64,000 bases of DNA, taken from contig QCIO01000001.1 of assembly GCA_003216635.1 (NCBI GenBank), forward strand, positions 62,001 through 126,000. Reading direction: 5' to 3'. The DNA is from Prochlorococcus sp. AG-402-L23. GTDB taxonomy: Bacteria > Cyanobacteriota > Cyanobacteriia > PCC-6307 > Cyanobiaceae. The notes under the pieces are model-generated. The model was not told the origin of the DNA, ran no database searches, and saw only the letters and a program-made list of their open reading frames with translations. Below are positions 9,486 to 18,936 of this stretch, piece by piece. Numbering within the stretch: the first letter of the stretch is position 1; each line of letters opens with the position of its first letter. Both the position numbers and the translations under genes were made by a program.

Positions 9486-11159
9486 CTATAAATCAGTAAC
9501 AGCCCCTAAACTTGATGTGCTTACGATTTTCGAATATTTTGAAAGTATCCCTCTTTTGTATTTTGGTGTAGGCTTTACCCAATCCTTTTTTCTTTTTTCT
9601 AATTCTTCGTCAGATAAATCAACTTCAATAAGTTGCTTTACAGCATCTACTGTAATTAAATCACCTTGTTTTATTAGAGCAATATTTCCCCCAACAGCAG
9701 CCTCTGGGGCTATATGACCCACAACCAGACCATAGGTACCACCACTAAATCTGCCATCGGTAATTAAAGCTACCTTCTCTCCGAGGCCTTGACCAACAAT
9801 TGCAGATGTTGGAGCTAACATCTCTCTCATGCCTGGTCCTCCTACAGGCCCTTCGTTTCTAATAACAACAACATCACCAGCTTTTATATCATTATTCAAT
9901 ATCGATTTTAAACAATCCTCTTCACTTTCAAAAATCTTTGCTGGACCTGTTAATACAGGGTTTTTTACTCCGCTAATTTTGGCTACGGAACCTTCGCTCG
10001 CTAAGTTACCTTTTAATATCGCTAGGTGTCCCTTTTTATAAAGAGGGTTATCTATGGCTCTTATGACATTTTGATTTGTTGGAGGCTTATCTGGAATATT
10101 CTCTATGTATTCTGAGATGGTTTTCCCTTCAATATTTTTGCAATCGCCATGAATTAATCCTGCATTAAAAAGTATTTTCATTACTTGTGGAATCCCACCT
10201 GCATTATGAAGATCCACCGTCACATATTTACCACTCGGTTTAAGGTCACAAATAACGGGTACCTTTTGTCTGATTCTTTCAAAATCATTAATGTTGATAT
10301 CTATTCCTGCAGTATTTGCAATGGCTAAGATGTGCAATACCGCATTTGTTGACCCTCCAATTGCCATAATTACTGATATTGCATTTTCAAATGCTTTCTT
10401 AGTCATTAGGTCTAGAGGTCTTATATCTTTTTCTATTGCAGAGACTAATATCTCAGCACTTTTATCTGCACTTAGTTCTTTTTCAAGATCTTCAGCAGCC
10501 ATAGTGGAACTGTGAGGAAGACTTAACCCTAATACTTCAATGACTGCAGACATTGTATTAGCTGTAAACATCCCTCCACAGCTACCAGCACCAGGAATAC
10601 AATTTTTCTCAACTTGGATTAGCCTTTCTTCATTAATTTTGCCTGATGTTAATTGTCCAACAGCTTCAAATGCACTAACAACAGTAAGATCTTCTCCATG
10701 CAACTTTCCAGGTTTTATTGTCCCTCCATAAATGAAAATTGAGGGAATATTCATTCTTGCAATTGCTATCATGGCACCGGGCATATTTTTGTCACATCCA
10801 CCTATAGCAAGCACTCCATCCATACTCTGAGCATTGCATGCTGTTTCAATTGAATCGGCAATAACTTCTCTTGAAACTAGGGAATATTTCATGCCCTCTG
10901 TTCCCATAGAAATGCCATCACTTACTGTTATCGTTCCAAACATCTGAGGCATCCCACCTGATCTTTTTATTGACTCTTCAGCTTTTAGAGCTAGCTTATT
11001 TAAACCTATATTGCATGGTGTTATGGTGCTATATCCATTTGCAACTCCAACAATAGGTTTATTAAAATCTTCATCATTAAATCCAACAGCTCTTAACATC
11101 GATCTGTTAGGAGATCTTTGCACACCCTGGGTTATTGCAGATGATCTTAGTTTATTCAT
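9486..11159 (-). CDS. ilvD: Dihydroxy-acid dehydratase
   Basis: 557 residues. It dehydrates 2,3-dihydroxy acids to 2-keto acids in valine, leucine and isoleucine synthesis. Iron-sulfur cluster cysteines are visible in [13 protein letters not shown] and [16 protein letters not shown]. The C-terminal half has [12 protein letters not shown] and [15 protein letters not shown]. Length is standard. It converges with the unknown gene at 9078-9464 with a 21-bp gap. The many plus-strand open frames across it are antisense shadows. Confidence 0.96.
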   Translation of the reverse strand: MNKLRSSAITQGVQRSPNRSMLRAVGFNDEDFNKPIVGVANGYSTITPCNIGLNKLALKAEESIKRSGGMPQMFGTITVSDGISMGTEGMKYSLVSREVIADSIETACNAQSMDGVLAIGGCDKNMPGAMIAIARMNIPSIFIYGGTIKPGKLHGEDLTVVSAFEAVGQLTSGKINEERLIQVEKNCIPGAGSCGGMFTANTMSAVIEVLGLSLPHSSTMAAEDLEKELSADKSAEILVSAIEKDIRPLDLMTKKAFENAISVIMAIGGSTNAVLHILAIANTAGIDININDFERIRQKVPVICDLKPSGKYVTVDLHNAGGIPQVMKILFNAGLIHGDCKNIEGKTISEYIENIPDKPPTNQNVIRAIDNPLYKKGHLAILKGNLASEGSVAKISGVKNPVLTGPAKIFESEEDCLKSILNNDIKAGDVVVIRNEGPVGGPGMREMLAPTSAIVGQGLGEKVALITDGRFSGGTYGLVVGHIAPEAAVGGNIALIKQGDLITVDAVKQLIEVDLSDEELEKRKKDWVKPTPKYKRGILSKYSKIVSTSSLGAVTDL

Positions 11160-11182
11160 ATTATTTGAGAACCTTTTTTATT

Positions 11183-11473
11183 CTATTGCCCCAACTCTTC
11201 AAGTTGCTTCCTCACATCAGCAATTGCAGAATTTAGTTGCTCAACTTTCTTCTCCAGATTCTCTCCTTCAACTTCATTTATATTTTCATTTGAATCAATC
11301 GCTTCAGAGCCGTCTTGAATTCTGGAGGAATACATCATTGCTTTTTGTTTTTTTTCCTCTTTTCTTTTGTCTGCTTCAGATATTAACCACCAAGCTAGAC
11401 CTGCTGCTCCAATAAAAGCACCGCTAATTAATGATAAAAGATTATTTGAAGACGAATCTCTGTATTCAGACAT
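11183..11473 (-). CDS. Small single-span membrane protein with C-terminal coiled coil
   Basis: 96 residues. Residues about 12-32 (LLSLISGAFIGAAGLAWWLI) form one membrane helix. A charged linker follows, and the last 30 residues (NLEKKVEQLNSAIADVRKQL) show a heptad pattern fitting a short coiled coil. The gene lies 23 bp upstream of ilvD on the same strand. No function recognised. It resembles the small thylakoid or plasma-membrane proteins common in picocyanobacteria. Confidence 0.7.
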   Translation of the reverse strand: MSEYRDSSSNNLLSLISGAFIGAAGLAWWLISEADKRKEEKKQKAMMYSSRIQDGSEAIDSNENINEVEGENLEKKVEQLNSAIADVRKQLEELGQ

Positions 11474-11502
11474 TGGTAAAATATTTACTCCTATATTCTA
11501 TA

Positions 11503-12120
11503 TTAGTTCTTATCTTGAAATATAGTACTCAAACGCAATAAAGGATTCCCAATACCTGGTACCAATAATTTTGTGTTTTCATCTTCCTCATCTATGCAAG
11601 AAGTGTAGATTACCTGATTAGGGAATAATTTCGCAATTTCATTTAACCCTTTATTTGAGCTGATAGCAGTTATTAACAAAATCCTATTGGAATCAACACC
11701 TAATTTCTTTAATTTAATTAAAGTTTCTAATGTTGCTGATTTTGTCGTTATTTGTTCCGAATAAAAAATAATTCCTTCATTTGATTCAATAGTTTTAGGA
11801 AGTTCTCCTAATGAGAGGGTTGAATTAGGAATTACTTCTTTAGATCCAAACCAAAGAGATAACCCTTCTGGCAAAAGTGCGATAACTTTTATTGGATAGT
11901 CATTATTAATAAAGAATCCATCTGCGTCCCCATTATCAGTATTTATTATTTCTTTTTTATATGGCAGCCAATTACGTAATGCTTCATATGTAAGCCATTT
12001 TCCTAATTGTTCATATCCTGTTGAGTACAAAATATTTGGAGTATTTTTTTCTCGCAATATTGAAAGCCAATGTTTTATTAATGGATGAGGAGGAACAATA
12101 ACCTTTAGTGACATTGCCAT
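11503..12120 (-). CDS. Uracil phosphoribosyltransferase-like protein with degenerate active site
   Basis: 205 residues. The N-terminus (PPHPLIKHWLSILRE, then LTYEALRNW) and the C-terminal outline (VIYTSCIDEE, LLVPGIGNP) align with Upp, which makes UMP from uracil and PRPP. The PRPP loop of active enzymes, D-P-M-L-A-T-G-G-S, is here SEQITTKSA (about residues 121-129). The I-L-R-A-G-L-G-M segment is LPEGLSLWFG, and the end motif P-G-L-G-D-A-G-D is PGIGNPLLRL. It probably keeps the fold without normal catalysis. It may be annotated as upp elsewhere. Confidence 0.75.
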   Translation of the reverse strand: MAMSLKVIVPPHPLIKHWLSILREKNTPNILYSTGYEQLGKWLTYEALRNWLPYKKEIINTDNGDADGFFINNDYPIKVIALLPEGLSLWFGSKEVIPNSTLSLGELPKTIESNEGIIFYSEQITTKSATLETLIKLKKLGVDSNRILLITAISSNKGLNEIAKLFPNQVIYTSCIDEEDENTKLLVPGIGNPLLRLSTIFQDKN

Positions 12121-12183
12121 ATATTTTCCTATAAAATAGTCTTACAATCTTTAAATACCTAAGTTCTAAAATACAGTCTTATT

Positions 12184-12696
12184 ATGATTAAATCAATTGT
12201 TTTCCCCTCACTAAAGAATGCATTAATTACTTTGTTATTCGTGGGTATTTTATTTTTTAATTCTGTAAATTCTGCATGGGCTAAAAGACCTCCTGAGATT
12301 AGAAACCAACAAGACCTTAATTTAGAGCCAGATATGCATGGTCAAGATTTAAGCGGTAACGAATACGTTAAGTTTGATTTGAATGGTTTTAATTTCAGTG
12401 AAAGTAATTTAGAAGGCGCGGTATTCAATAATAGTAAATTGCAAAACTCAAAGTTTAATGGAGCCAATTTAAGAGATTCACTAGCTTATGCAACAGACTT
12501 TACAGATGCAGATCTTTCGGATGTTAATTTTACAAATGCTTTATTAATGGAGAGTAATTTTGAGGGAGCAAAAATAGATGGTGCAGATTTTACTGATGCT
12601 GTTCTTAGTCGTACACAACAAAAACAATTATGTGCTATTGCTAATGGCACAAATAGTTTAACAGGAGAGAGTACAGAATATAGCCTAGGTTGTTAA
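12184..12696 (+). CDS. Secreted/lumenal pentapeptide-repeat protein
   Basis: 170 residues. An N-terminal signal peptide is visible (basic start, hydrophobic ITLLFVGILFF, likely cleavage after SAWA near residue 33). A run of pentapeptide repeats of the A(D/N)LxX type follows (about residues 60-145: FNFSESNLEGAVFNNSKLQ, ANLRDS, ADLSDVNFTNA), forming a right-handed beta helix. The C-terminus has two cysteines (KQLCAIAN and SLGC) that could form a disulfide, as in thylakoid-lumen members such as TL17-type proteins. Function unknown. It ends 9 bp before the CobW gene. Confidence 0.85.
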   Translation: MIKSIVFPSLKNALITLLFVGILFFNSVNSAWAKRPPEIRNQQDLNLEPDMHGQDLSGNEYVKFDLNGFNFSESNLEGAVFNNSKLQNSKFNGANLRDSLAYATDFTDADLSDVNFTNALLMESNFEGAKIDGADFTDAVLSRTQQKQLCAIANGTNSLTGESTEYSLGC

Positions 12697-12705
12697 TCAT
12701 TAAGG

Positions 12706-13770
12706 ATGAAAAAAAAAATACCAGTAATAGTTGTTTCCGGTTTTCTTGGCTCAGGAAAAACAACTCTTCTTAGATATTTGTTAAAGGAGAGTAATAAAAA
12801 ATTCGGTTTAATAATCAATGAATTTGGTGATGTTGGAATTGACGGTGATTTGATTAAAAGTTGCGATAGATGTTATGAAACTGAAAATGAATGCGTAATC
12901 GAATTAAATAATGGGTGTTTATGTTGTACTGTTCAAGATGATTTTGTTCCATCAATAAAAGCTCTTCTCGAATTTAATCCTCCTATTGAATCAATAATTA
13001 TCGAAACAAGTGGCTTGGCACTACCAATTCCCTTAATTCAAGCACTTAACTGGCCTGAAATTAGATCTTCCATCTACCTTGATGTTGTAGTTGGTATCGT
13101 TAATGGAGAGTCAATGCTTAATGGTTCACCAATTAATGATCTAAATAAAATAACAAAACAATATAATGATACAGATAAAATTGATCACAACGCCTCTATT
13201 GAAGAACTTTTTGAGGAACAACTTGAAGTCTCTGATATGGTTTTAGTCTCTAGATCTGACATCTTAAATGATGATCAATTTGACTTTGTAAAAAACAAAA
13301 TCAAGGGAAGTCTAAACTCATTTGTCCCAGTCCTCAAATCCAAAAATGGCAAAATTGATTTAAATTACATTTTTGATTTTAATTTTAAAAAAGAGACTTA
13401 TAAAGAGTTTTTAAATGAAGAACATGATCATAATCATGTTGAGCTTGTATCAGATTCAATTAAATTAAATTATTTTCTTGAAAAAAATGACTTTGAAAAA
13501 GAGATGTCAAAAATCTTGGATGAATTAAACATTCTTAGAATAAAAGGACGAATATGGATACCAAATAAATTATTGCCTTTACAAATACAAATAGTTGGAA
13601 AAAAAATTAATACTTGGTTTGAAGAGGCTCCAGTTCATTGTTGGAGACCAAAAGATAATGCTGGTCTTGAATTAGTTATTATTTCCTTCGATGAGAAATC
13701 GATAAAAATTTTGAATAAAAAAATTAAAGAGAAATTTAAGATTTTAAGTGACCCAAAAATACGGATTTAA
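12706..13770 (+). CDS. cobW: CobW-family G3E GTPase (metallochaperone type)
   Basis: 354 residues. Walker A is SGFLGSGKTT (residues 11-20), NEFGDVGIDG follows, and the metal-binding C-x-C-C signature is GCLCC (about 70-74). The second half has the CobW C-terminal domain, and a short His-rich patch (EEHDHNHVE) sits between the domains. G3E proteins use GTP hydrolysis to deliver metals. Length and CobW-like residues favour the cobalamin-associated subfamily, but a zinc or other metal role cannot be excluded. The following 54-residue zinc-ribbon gene may be linked. Confidence 0.85.
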   Translation: MKKKIPVIVVSGFLGSGKTTLLRYLLKESNKKFGLIINEFGDVGIDGDLIKSCDRCYETENECVIELNNGCLCCTVQDDFVPSIKALLEFNPPIESIIIETSGLALPIPLIQALNWPEIRSSIYLDVVVGIVNGESMLNGSPINDLNKITKQYNDTDKIDHNASIEELFEEQLEVSDMVLVSRSDILNDDQFDFVKNKIKGSLNSFVPVLKSKNGKIDLNYIFDFNFKKETYKEFLNEEHDHNHVELVSDSIKLNYFLEKNDFEKEMSKILDELNILRIKGRIWIPNKLLPLQIQIVGKKINTWFEEAPVHCWRPKDNAGLELVIISFDEKSIKILNKKIKEKFKILSDPKIRI

Positions 13771-13815
13771 TTTTATAGTTGCTGTCGGGATACTTAGAAG
13801 AGTTAAAAGTCCTAA

Positions 13816-13980
13816 ATGGAAAATTCAAAAATTGCTTTAAAAGAAATTATCTCTGACGATGTAATATCAATTGATAAAATCAAATGTTCCAAATGTGGTG
13901 GTGCAGGAAATTTTAAAACACCTGAAAATTCAAGAAGAACTTGCTTAGTTTGTTTTGGTAAAGGCTACATAAACATTTAA
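13816..13980 (+). CDS. Tiny zinc-ribbon protein (DnaJ-type CxxCGG half-motif)
   Basis: 54 residues, ATG 13816 to TAA 13980. The central KCSKCGGAGNF and the later CLVCFGKGYI form two C-x2-C-x-G-x-G elements like those of the DnaJ zinc finger, so one zinc site is likely. There is no J domain, so naming it DnaJ would be wrong. It lies 45 bp after the CobW-type GTPase and about 95 bp before purS on the same strand. Function unknown; a zinc-binding adaptor is plausible. Confidence 0.65.
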   Translation: MENSKIALKEIISDDVISIDKIKCSKCGGAGNFKTPENSRRTCLVCFGKGYINI

Positions 13981-14076
13981 AAATAAGAAAACCTTGAGGT
14001 AAAAATATTTGTTTATTAATCAACAGTACTTTTTATTAGAATTTAAACTAATCTTCTAGTAGAAATTATTTTTTAA

Positions 14077-14331
14077 TTGGACCAATTTGCTGTAAAAGTT
14101 TTTGTAAGACTAAGACCTTCAGTTTTAGATCCAGCAGGGGAAGCTACTAAATCTGCTTCTATAAAACTTGGAGCCGAGGGAATAAAATCATTACGTATAG
14201 GAAAAATGATTGAAGTAAAAATAGAAGGTAATGGTGAAAACGAAGTAAGAGAAAAAATTGATTTATTGTGTGATAGGTTATTCGCAAATACTGTTATTGA
14301 AGATTATGAGTATTCACTAGAAAAATTATAA
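14077..14331 (+). CDS. purS: Phosphoribosylformylglycinamidine synthase subunit PurS
   Basis: 84 residues from TTG 14077. PurS is the small dimeric subunit that bridges PurQ and PurL in the fourth step of purine synthesis. The sequence fits: an initial beta strand ([18 protein letters not shown]), the E-A-x-x-x-A/S and [12 protein letters not shown] motif, and a C-terminal [15 protein letters not shown]. Length is typical. purQ begins 1 bp after its stop, so the two subunits are translated together. purL is not in the window. Confidence 0.93.
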   Translation: MDQFAVKVFVRLRPSVLDPAGEATKSASIKLGAEGIKSLRIGKMIEVKIEGNGENEVREKIDLLCDRLFANTVIEDYEYSLEKL

Positions 14332-14332
14332 G

Positions 14333-14998
14333 ATGGATAATTTTACTGTAGGAGTTGTTGTCTTCCCTGGTTCTAATTGTGATCGTGATGTTTCATGGGC
14401 ACTGGAAGGTTGTTTAGACATAAGAACAAAATACTTGTGGCATGAGTCTTCAGATTTAAGTGATGTAGATGCAATAGTTTTACCTGGAGGATTTAGCTAT
14501 GGTGATTATTTAAGATGCGGCGCAATTGCTAGATTCTCTCCATTAATAAATGCCTTGGATGAGTTTGTTAAAAGCGGAAAAAGAGTTTTAGGAATCTGTA
14601 ATGGGTTTCAAATTTTAACAGAATCAGGCTTTTTGCCTGGTGCCCTTACTGCAAATAAAAACCTTAATTTCATCTGTGATGATGTTGAACTTGATATTGT
14701 TTCTTCAAAAGGAAGTTGGTTTAATAATGGAGGTGAAAAACAAACTATTAAGTTGCCCATAGCGCATGGGGAAGGAAGATATCATTGTGATTCTGATACT
14801 TTAAAAAAACTTGTAGATAATGAATTGATCGCTTTGAGATATAAAAATAATCCTAATGGATCTTCATTTGATATCGCAGGCATAACTAATGAAAAGGGAA
14901 ATGTTCTTGGTTTAATGCCTCATCCAGAGCGTGCATGTGACCAGACAATTGGTGGGACTGATGGTCTCTTTACATTAAAATCATTAATATTGAAATAA
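14333..14998 (+). CDS. purQ: Phosphoribosylformylglycinamidine synthase glutaminase subunit PurQ
   Basis: 221 residues. This class I glutamine amidotransferase supplies ammonia to Pur[11 protein letters not shown] is at the N-terminus, the catalytic nucleophile is Cys89 in [10 protein letters not shown], and the His-x-Glu pair is in MPHPERACD near the C-terminus. It starts right after purS. A U-rich hairpin follows the stop and ends the transcript, shared with the convergent fbaA. Confidence 0.95.
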   Translation: MDNFTVGVVVFPGSNCDRDVSWALEGCLDIRTKYLWHESSDLSDVDAIVLPGGFSYGDYLRCGAIARFSPLINALDEFVKSGKRVLGICNGFQILTESGFLPGALTANKNLNFICDDVELDIVSSKGSWFNNGGEKQTIKLPIAHGEGRYHCDSDTLKKLVDNELIALRYKNNPNGSSFDIAGITNEKGNVLGLMPHPERACDQTIGGTDGLFTLKSLILK

Positions 14999-15031
14999 AA
15001 AAAAGACCCCCAATTTTGGAGGCCTTTTTTT
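14998..15031. terminator. Bidirectional intrinsic terminator between purQ and the class II aldolase gene
   Basis: An A-run (14997-15004) and a T-run (15025-15031) flank an imperfect GC-rich stem (15005-15013 with 15016-15024, two mismatches, 2-nt loop). The A/T flanks make it usable from both directions, matching its position between convergent purQ and fbaA. Confidence 0.7.
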
Positions 15032-15049
15032 GTTTGATTCAGTTATTAA

Positions 15050-16123
15050 TTAAACAGTAGCTTTTACTTTTGGATCTAAATCACCTTTAGCGTAAAGATC
15101 AGCAAAGTAATTGGTGCTGTTTTGCTTGATCTTACTTGCTTGACCTTCGCACCAGAACTGCTTGTATCTGTCAAGACAAACTTGCTTCATGTATTTTCTA
15201 GCAGGTTTGTTGAAATGCCTTGGGTCAAAGTTTGCCTTATCAGCAAATGCTGCCTCTCTAACCGCGGCAGTGAAAGCAAGTCTGTTATCAGTATCAATGT
15301 TAACTTTCCTGACTCCATTTCTTATTCCCTCTTGAATTTCTTCAACAGGAACGCCGTATGTTTGAGGAATTTCACCACCATATTTGTTAATAATATCTAA
15401 CCATTCCTGAGGCACTGAACTAGATCCATGCATTACAAGATGGGTATTTGGAAGTGCTTTGTGAATTTCAGCAATTCTGCTAATTGCAAGAACTTCTCCT
15501 GTTGGTTTCCTTGTAAATTTATAAGCACCATGACTTGTACCTATAGCAATAGCTAATGCATCAACTTTTGTTTTCGCAACAAAATCTGCAGCTTCTTCAG
15601 GATCAGTCAGAAGCATATCTGTAGAAAGTTCACCTTCGAATCCATGACCATCTTCTGCTTCTCCTTTCCCTGTTTCTAATGAACCTAAGCAACCTAGTTC
15701 TCCTTCAACACTAACTCCAACTGAATGAGCAAAATCTACTACTTTTTTTGTAACTGCAACATTATATTCGTAACTAGCGGGTGTTTTTGCATCTGCCTCT
15801 AGAGAACCATCCATCATTACTGATGTGAAACCATTAATTGCTGCTGAATAACATGTTGATGGCTCATTACCGTGGTCTTGGTGCATTACCACGGGAATAT
15901 TAGGATATGTTTCTGTAGCAGCAAGGATTAGATGACGTAGGAAAATTTCTCCTGCATAATTTCTTGCCCCTCTTGAAGCTTGGAGGATTACAGGACTATC
16001 AGTTTCATATGCTGCTTCCATGATTGCTTGAACTTGTTCAAGGTTATTAACATTGAAAGCTGGAATACCGTAACCATTCTCAGCAGCGTGATCTAAAAGT
16101 AGTCTTAGTGGAACGAGGGCCAT
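15050..16123 (-). CDS. fbaA: Fructose-bisphosphate aldolase, class II
   Basis: 357 residues. This zinc-dependent aldolase condenses dihydroxyacetone phosphate with glyceraldehyde 3-phosphate or erythrose 4-phosphate. Zinc-ligand region [27 protein letters not shown], and the later [12 protein letters not shown] and [13 protein letters not shown] are all present. Length and the [16 protein letters not shown] start match the Calvin-cycle class II (Fda/CbbA) group of cyanobacteria. A class I aldolase gene lies 148 bp upstream on the same strand. Confidence 0.95.
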   Translation of the reverse strand: MALVPLRLLLDHAAENGYGIPAFNVNNLEQVQAIMEAAYETDSPVILQASRGARNYAGEIFLRHLILAATETYPNIPVVMHQDHGNEPSTCYSAAINGFTSVMMDGSLEADAKTPASYEYNVAVTKKVVDFAHSVGVSVEGELGCLGSLETGKGEAEDGHGFEGELSTDMLLTDPEEAADFVAKTKVDALAIAIGTSHGAYKFTRKPTGEVLAISRIAEIHKALPNTHLVMHGSSSVPQEWLDIINKYGGEIPQTYGVPVEEIQEGIRNGVRKVNIDTDNRLAFTAAVREAAFADKANFDPRHFNKPARKYMKQVCLDRYKQFWCEGQASKIKQNSTNYFADLYAKGDLDPKVKATV

Positions 16124-16271
16124 AATTAAAATAAGTTAAATGCTATAGAAAGCATATGTTTCCGAGAGTTTAGTATAAAGAGGTATCAAATGTCACGTCA
16201 TTAGATATACAAAATACTAAATTAAAGAAACTAATTTTATGACCCAGAGTATATTTTTAGGATTTTTTTAG

Positions 16272-17339
16272 TTAATAAGTGTAGCCTGCCACAAACAATT
16301 GTTCATCAGATGAAGGTTGAGATCCTGCTACATAAGCACCTTTTGAAGCTTCAGAGTTTGCTTGAGCTCTTGCTATTAATGCTTTTTGACCTCCTTCAAC
16401 GTCGCTTCCTTTCCAGGCCTTTAAACATGAATGCTGTAATGCTCTTCCATAGGAGAATGAAACATTCCATAAAGCTTTTCTGTAAAGAGTGTTCATATTA
16501 TTTAGATAAACAGAAGCAGCTTCTTCGCTTAACCCTCCCGATAAGAAAACTATTCCGGGAACAGATGCAGGAACGCATCTTTCCATAGTTCTGATTGTCA
16601 TTTCAGCAACTTTCATAGGATCAGCCTTTGTTGGACAATCTGCTCCATTTACAGTCATAGAAGGTTTTAATAGAGTCCCTTCCAGATAAACTCCATTTGC
16701 TTGACAGGCAATATAAACCTGTTTTATTACCTCTTCTTGGACTTCGGCAGTCTTTTCAATAGTATGGTCGCCGTCCATTAAAATTTCAGGTTCAATAATT
16801 GGTACCAAACCAGATTCTTGAACTGATCTTGCATACCTTGCTAATCCCCAAGCATTCTCTTGAATTGATAGTTTTGAAGGACAACCATCATTTGTAATTT
16901 GCAGAACGGCTCTCCACTTTGCAAATCTTGCACCTTGTTCATAATATTTTGCTGCTCTTTCAACTAACCCATCTAGTCCAGAGCAAAAAGTTTCTACATC
17001 TCCTCCTCCAGGAAGTGGATTTAAACCTTTATCAACCTTTATACCTGGAATAATACCTAAATCATTAAGTTTCTTAACCATTGACTCCCCATCTTGGTGA
17101 TTCTGATAAAGAGTTTCTTCGAAGAGGATTGCTCCACTTATATATTTACCAAGACCTTCTGTAGTAAAAAGCATTCCTCTATATGCCTTCCTATTGTCTT
17201 CAGTATTCTCAACGCCAATTCCAGCGAGTCGTTTACCTACTGTTTTAGTGGATTCATCTACCGCTAATATCCCTTTTCCTTTAGAAGCTAGTAATTGAGC
17301 ATTCTCTTTAAGCTCATTTTTGTAATAATTTAAAGCCAT
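16272..17339 (-). CDS. Fructose-bisphosphate aldolase, class I
   Basis: 355 residues from ATG 17339 (MALNYYKNEL); an upstream in-frame start would add 19 hydrophobic residues and is unlikely. It is a Schiff-base aldolase unrelated to class II. GILAVDESTKTVGKRL is near the N-terminus, AKWRAVLQI in the middle, the lysine of EGTLLKPSMTV is the expected imine former, and FLSGGLSEEAA follows. The C-terminal tyrosine (AGYTY) matches the mobile tail of the eukaryote-like class I enzymes. It sits next to fbaA on the same strand. Confidence 0.93.
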   Translation of the reverse strand: MALNYYKNELKENAQLLASKGKGILAVDESTKTVGKRLAGIGVENTEDNRKAYRGMLFTTEGLGKYISGAILFEETLYQNHQDGESMVKKLNDLGIIPGIKVDKGLNPLPGGGDVETFCSGLDGLVERAAKYYEQGARFAKWRAVLQITNDGCPSKLSIQENAWGLARYARSVQESGLVPIIEPEILMDGDHTIEKTAEVQEEVIKQVYIACQANGVYLEGTLLKPSMTVNGADCPTKADPMKVAEMTIRTMERCVPASVPGIVFLSGGLSEEAASVYLNNMNTLYRKALWNVSFSYGRALQHSCLKAWKGSDVEGGQKALIARAQANSEASKGAYVAGSQPSSDEQLFVAGYTY

Positions 17340-17442
17340 TCTTAAATAATTCAGTTCAATTGATTTTTCCAGAATATGAAAAAAAAATAAAATCAATCCA
17401 ATACCTTATCGGGTGATAATTGCTACTTATAAATGTATAGCC

Positions 17443-18540
17443 TTAAATTTTGATTCTTAATCCATTTTTCGAAGATTCTCTTATGGCTTCGCAAACTTTA
17501 TGACTTGCAAGTCCCTCACATAAGCCAGGGATTACAGGTGTTCTATTAATAATACTCTGAGCCCATAAATTTTGAATTCTCAAAACTGGAGCTATTCTCC
17601 CATCAGTCCATGTTTTTTCAAAATTAAAATTTGAATCTGCAGTTAGATTTTGTATTTTATTTTCGTTGTTTGAATATTTCAAATTAAAACCATGAACATA
17701 ATCTTTTTGGTTTTCGCTTTTAAGAATAAGTGAACCTTCGCTTCCATATATTTCTAAACTAAATCCTCTACCGTTTTTAGAAATCGAAGATAACGATATC
17801 TGGCAAGGAATAAGATTGGAGCTGTAGTTTGATATTTCTATATTAGCGAGACAAACATCCTCACTAGTAACATCATTTAAATCAGATGAATTAGGTGAAG
17901 GTCTTTTTTTGATTGATGTTGCTAACTTACCAGATACATTTATTGATTCTCCAAAAAACCAATTCAACATGTCGAAAGCATGTGTACCCAAGGCTCCAAT
18001 AACTCCACCACCTTTTTCTTCCAAAGAATACCAATTCCAAGCTCTTTTAGGATCAGATCTGCTCCCCATTAACCAATCTAATTTGACTAAATATATTTCT
18101 CCTAATATATTTTCATCAAGAAGTTTTTTTGTCTGAAGAAAAAGGGGCACTGCTCTATATTCAAAATCAACACATACGCTTAAGTTATTAATCAAAGATA
18201 TTCTCTGAAGCTCTTCTATTTCAAGGGACGATATTGAAACAGGTTTTTCTAGTAGCAAATTTTTATTGTTCTCAAGTGCGGTTTTTGCTAATTTAAATCT
18301 TGATTCAGGAGGGGTAGCAATAATGATCCCATCAATTTCTGGAGATTTAATTAAGTTATCCCAATCATGAAAAAAATCTAAGCCCGTTTCTTTTTCTAAT
18401 ATCGATTTTTGCTTTTTCTCGTAATGATAAATAGCTACAGGAGTTAAGTAATCAGACTCTTTTAATGCCTCTAAATGAACTTTTTTACCAAACCCTAGTC
18501 CAGCGATTGCTATTTTTAATTTTTTATTTTTAGAATTCAT
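17443..18540 (-). CDS. Gfo/Idh/MocA-family NAD(P)-dependent oxidoreductase
   Basis: 365 residues. The N-terminal Rossmann fold shows IAGLGFGKKVHLEAL, GIIIATPPESRF, and the family motif EKPVSISSLEIEELQ. The C-terminal alpha/beta domain includes GGGVIGALGTHAFDMLNW with the likely catalytic His. Substrates in this family are mostly sugars or their derivatives; the substrate here is not visible. The gene lies 2 bp downstream of a small secreted-protein gene, which follows accD by 1 bp, so the three are probably cotranscribed. Confidence 0.85.
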   Translation of the reverse strand: MNSKNKKLKIAIAGLGFGKKVHLEALKESDYLTPVAIYHYEKKQKSILEKETGLDFFHDWDNLIKSPEIDGIIIATPPESRFKLAKTALENNKNLLLEKPVSISSLEIEELQRISLINNLSVCVDFEYRAVPLFLQTKKLLDENILGEIYLVKLDWLMGSRSDPKRAWNWYSLEEKGGGVIGALGTHAFDMLNWFFGESINVSGKLATSIKKRPSPNSSDLNDVTSEDVCLANIEISNYSSNLIPCQISLSSISKNGRGFSLEIYGSEGSLILKSENQKDYVHGFNLKYSNNENKIQNLTADSNFNFEKTWTDGRIAPVLRIQNLWAQSIINRTPVIPGLCEGLASHKVCEAIRESSKNGLRIKI

Positions 18541-18542
18541 TC

Positions 18543-18935
18543 TTATCCATTAATAAAATCTGAACAGCTATCTTCAATAACAACATCTATGAGTTCATCA
18601 TTATTAGAAGTTTGCCATTTTGAATTGAATTGAGGTATTCCATTTATGGAAGTATCTTTGAACTTTTTTTCATAGCAATTAATTCTCATTATATAAAGTG
18701 ATAATTCTCCATCATCATCCAAATTAGTTGGATTTTTAAAGAACTTTGTTAAGACACTTATTTCACCATTTGGAAGCTGCTTAATACTACCTTTATCAAG
18801 CCATTCTTTCCCTTCATTATTCTCTTTTAGTAAGACCCAGTCAACATTTCCTATTCCAAAAGAATATGGAGCAAAATTTAAAATAAAAAATAAAAGACTT
18901 AAAGAAAAATAAAAGAAATTTGAAATAATTCTCAT
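18543..18935 (-). CDS. Small secreted protein, surface-adhesin-E-like
   Basis: 130 residues with an N-terminal signal peptide (hydrophobic LSLLFFILNFAPYSFG). The mature part begins with NVDWVLLKENNEGKEWLDKGSI and contains INCYEKKF. This pattern (WxxL, then an aromatic/charged DxxSI, then a central Cys) resembles the surface-adhesin protein E family, an uncertain match made by eye. Two cysteines remain after cleavage and may pair. It lies between accD and the oxidoreductase gene with 1-2 bp gaps. Confidence 0.6.
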   Translation of the reverse strand: MRIISNFFYFSLSLLFFILNFAPYSFGIGNVDWVLLKENNEGKEWLDKGSIKQLPNGEISVLTKFFKNPTNLDDDGELSLYIMRINCYEKKFKDTSINGIPQFNSKWQTSNNDELIDVVIEDSCSDFING

Positions 18936-18936
18936 T

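Noticed and set aside
9457-9717. Plus-strand frame over the 3' end of ilvD
   Set aside because: Antisense to a clear ilvD coding region and without family features.
11011-11415. Plus-strand frame across ilvD and the small membrane gene
   Set aside because: Antisense shadow of recognised genes.
17340-17396. 19-residue N-terminal extension of class I aldolase
   Set aside because: Hydrophobic, atypical for the family; MALNYYKNEL is the usual kind of start.
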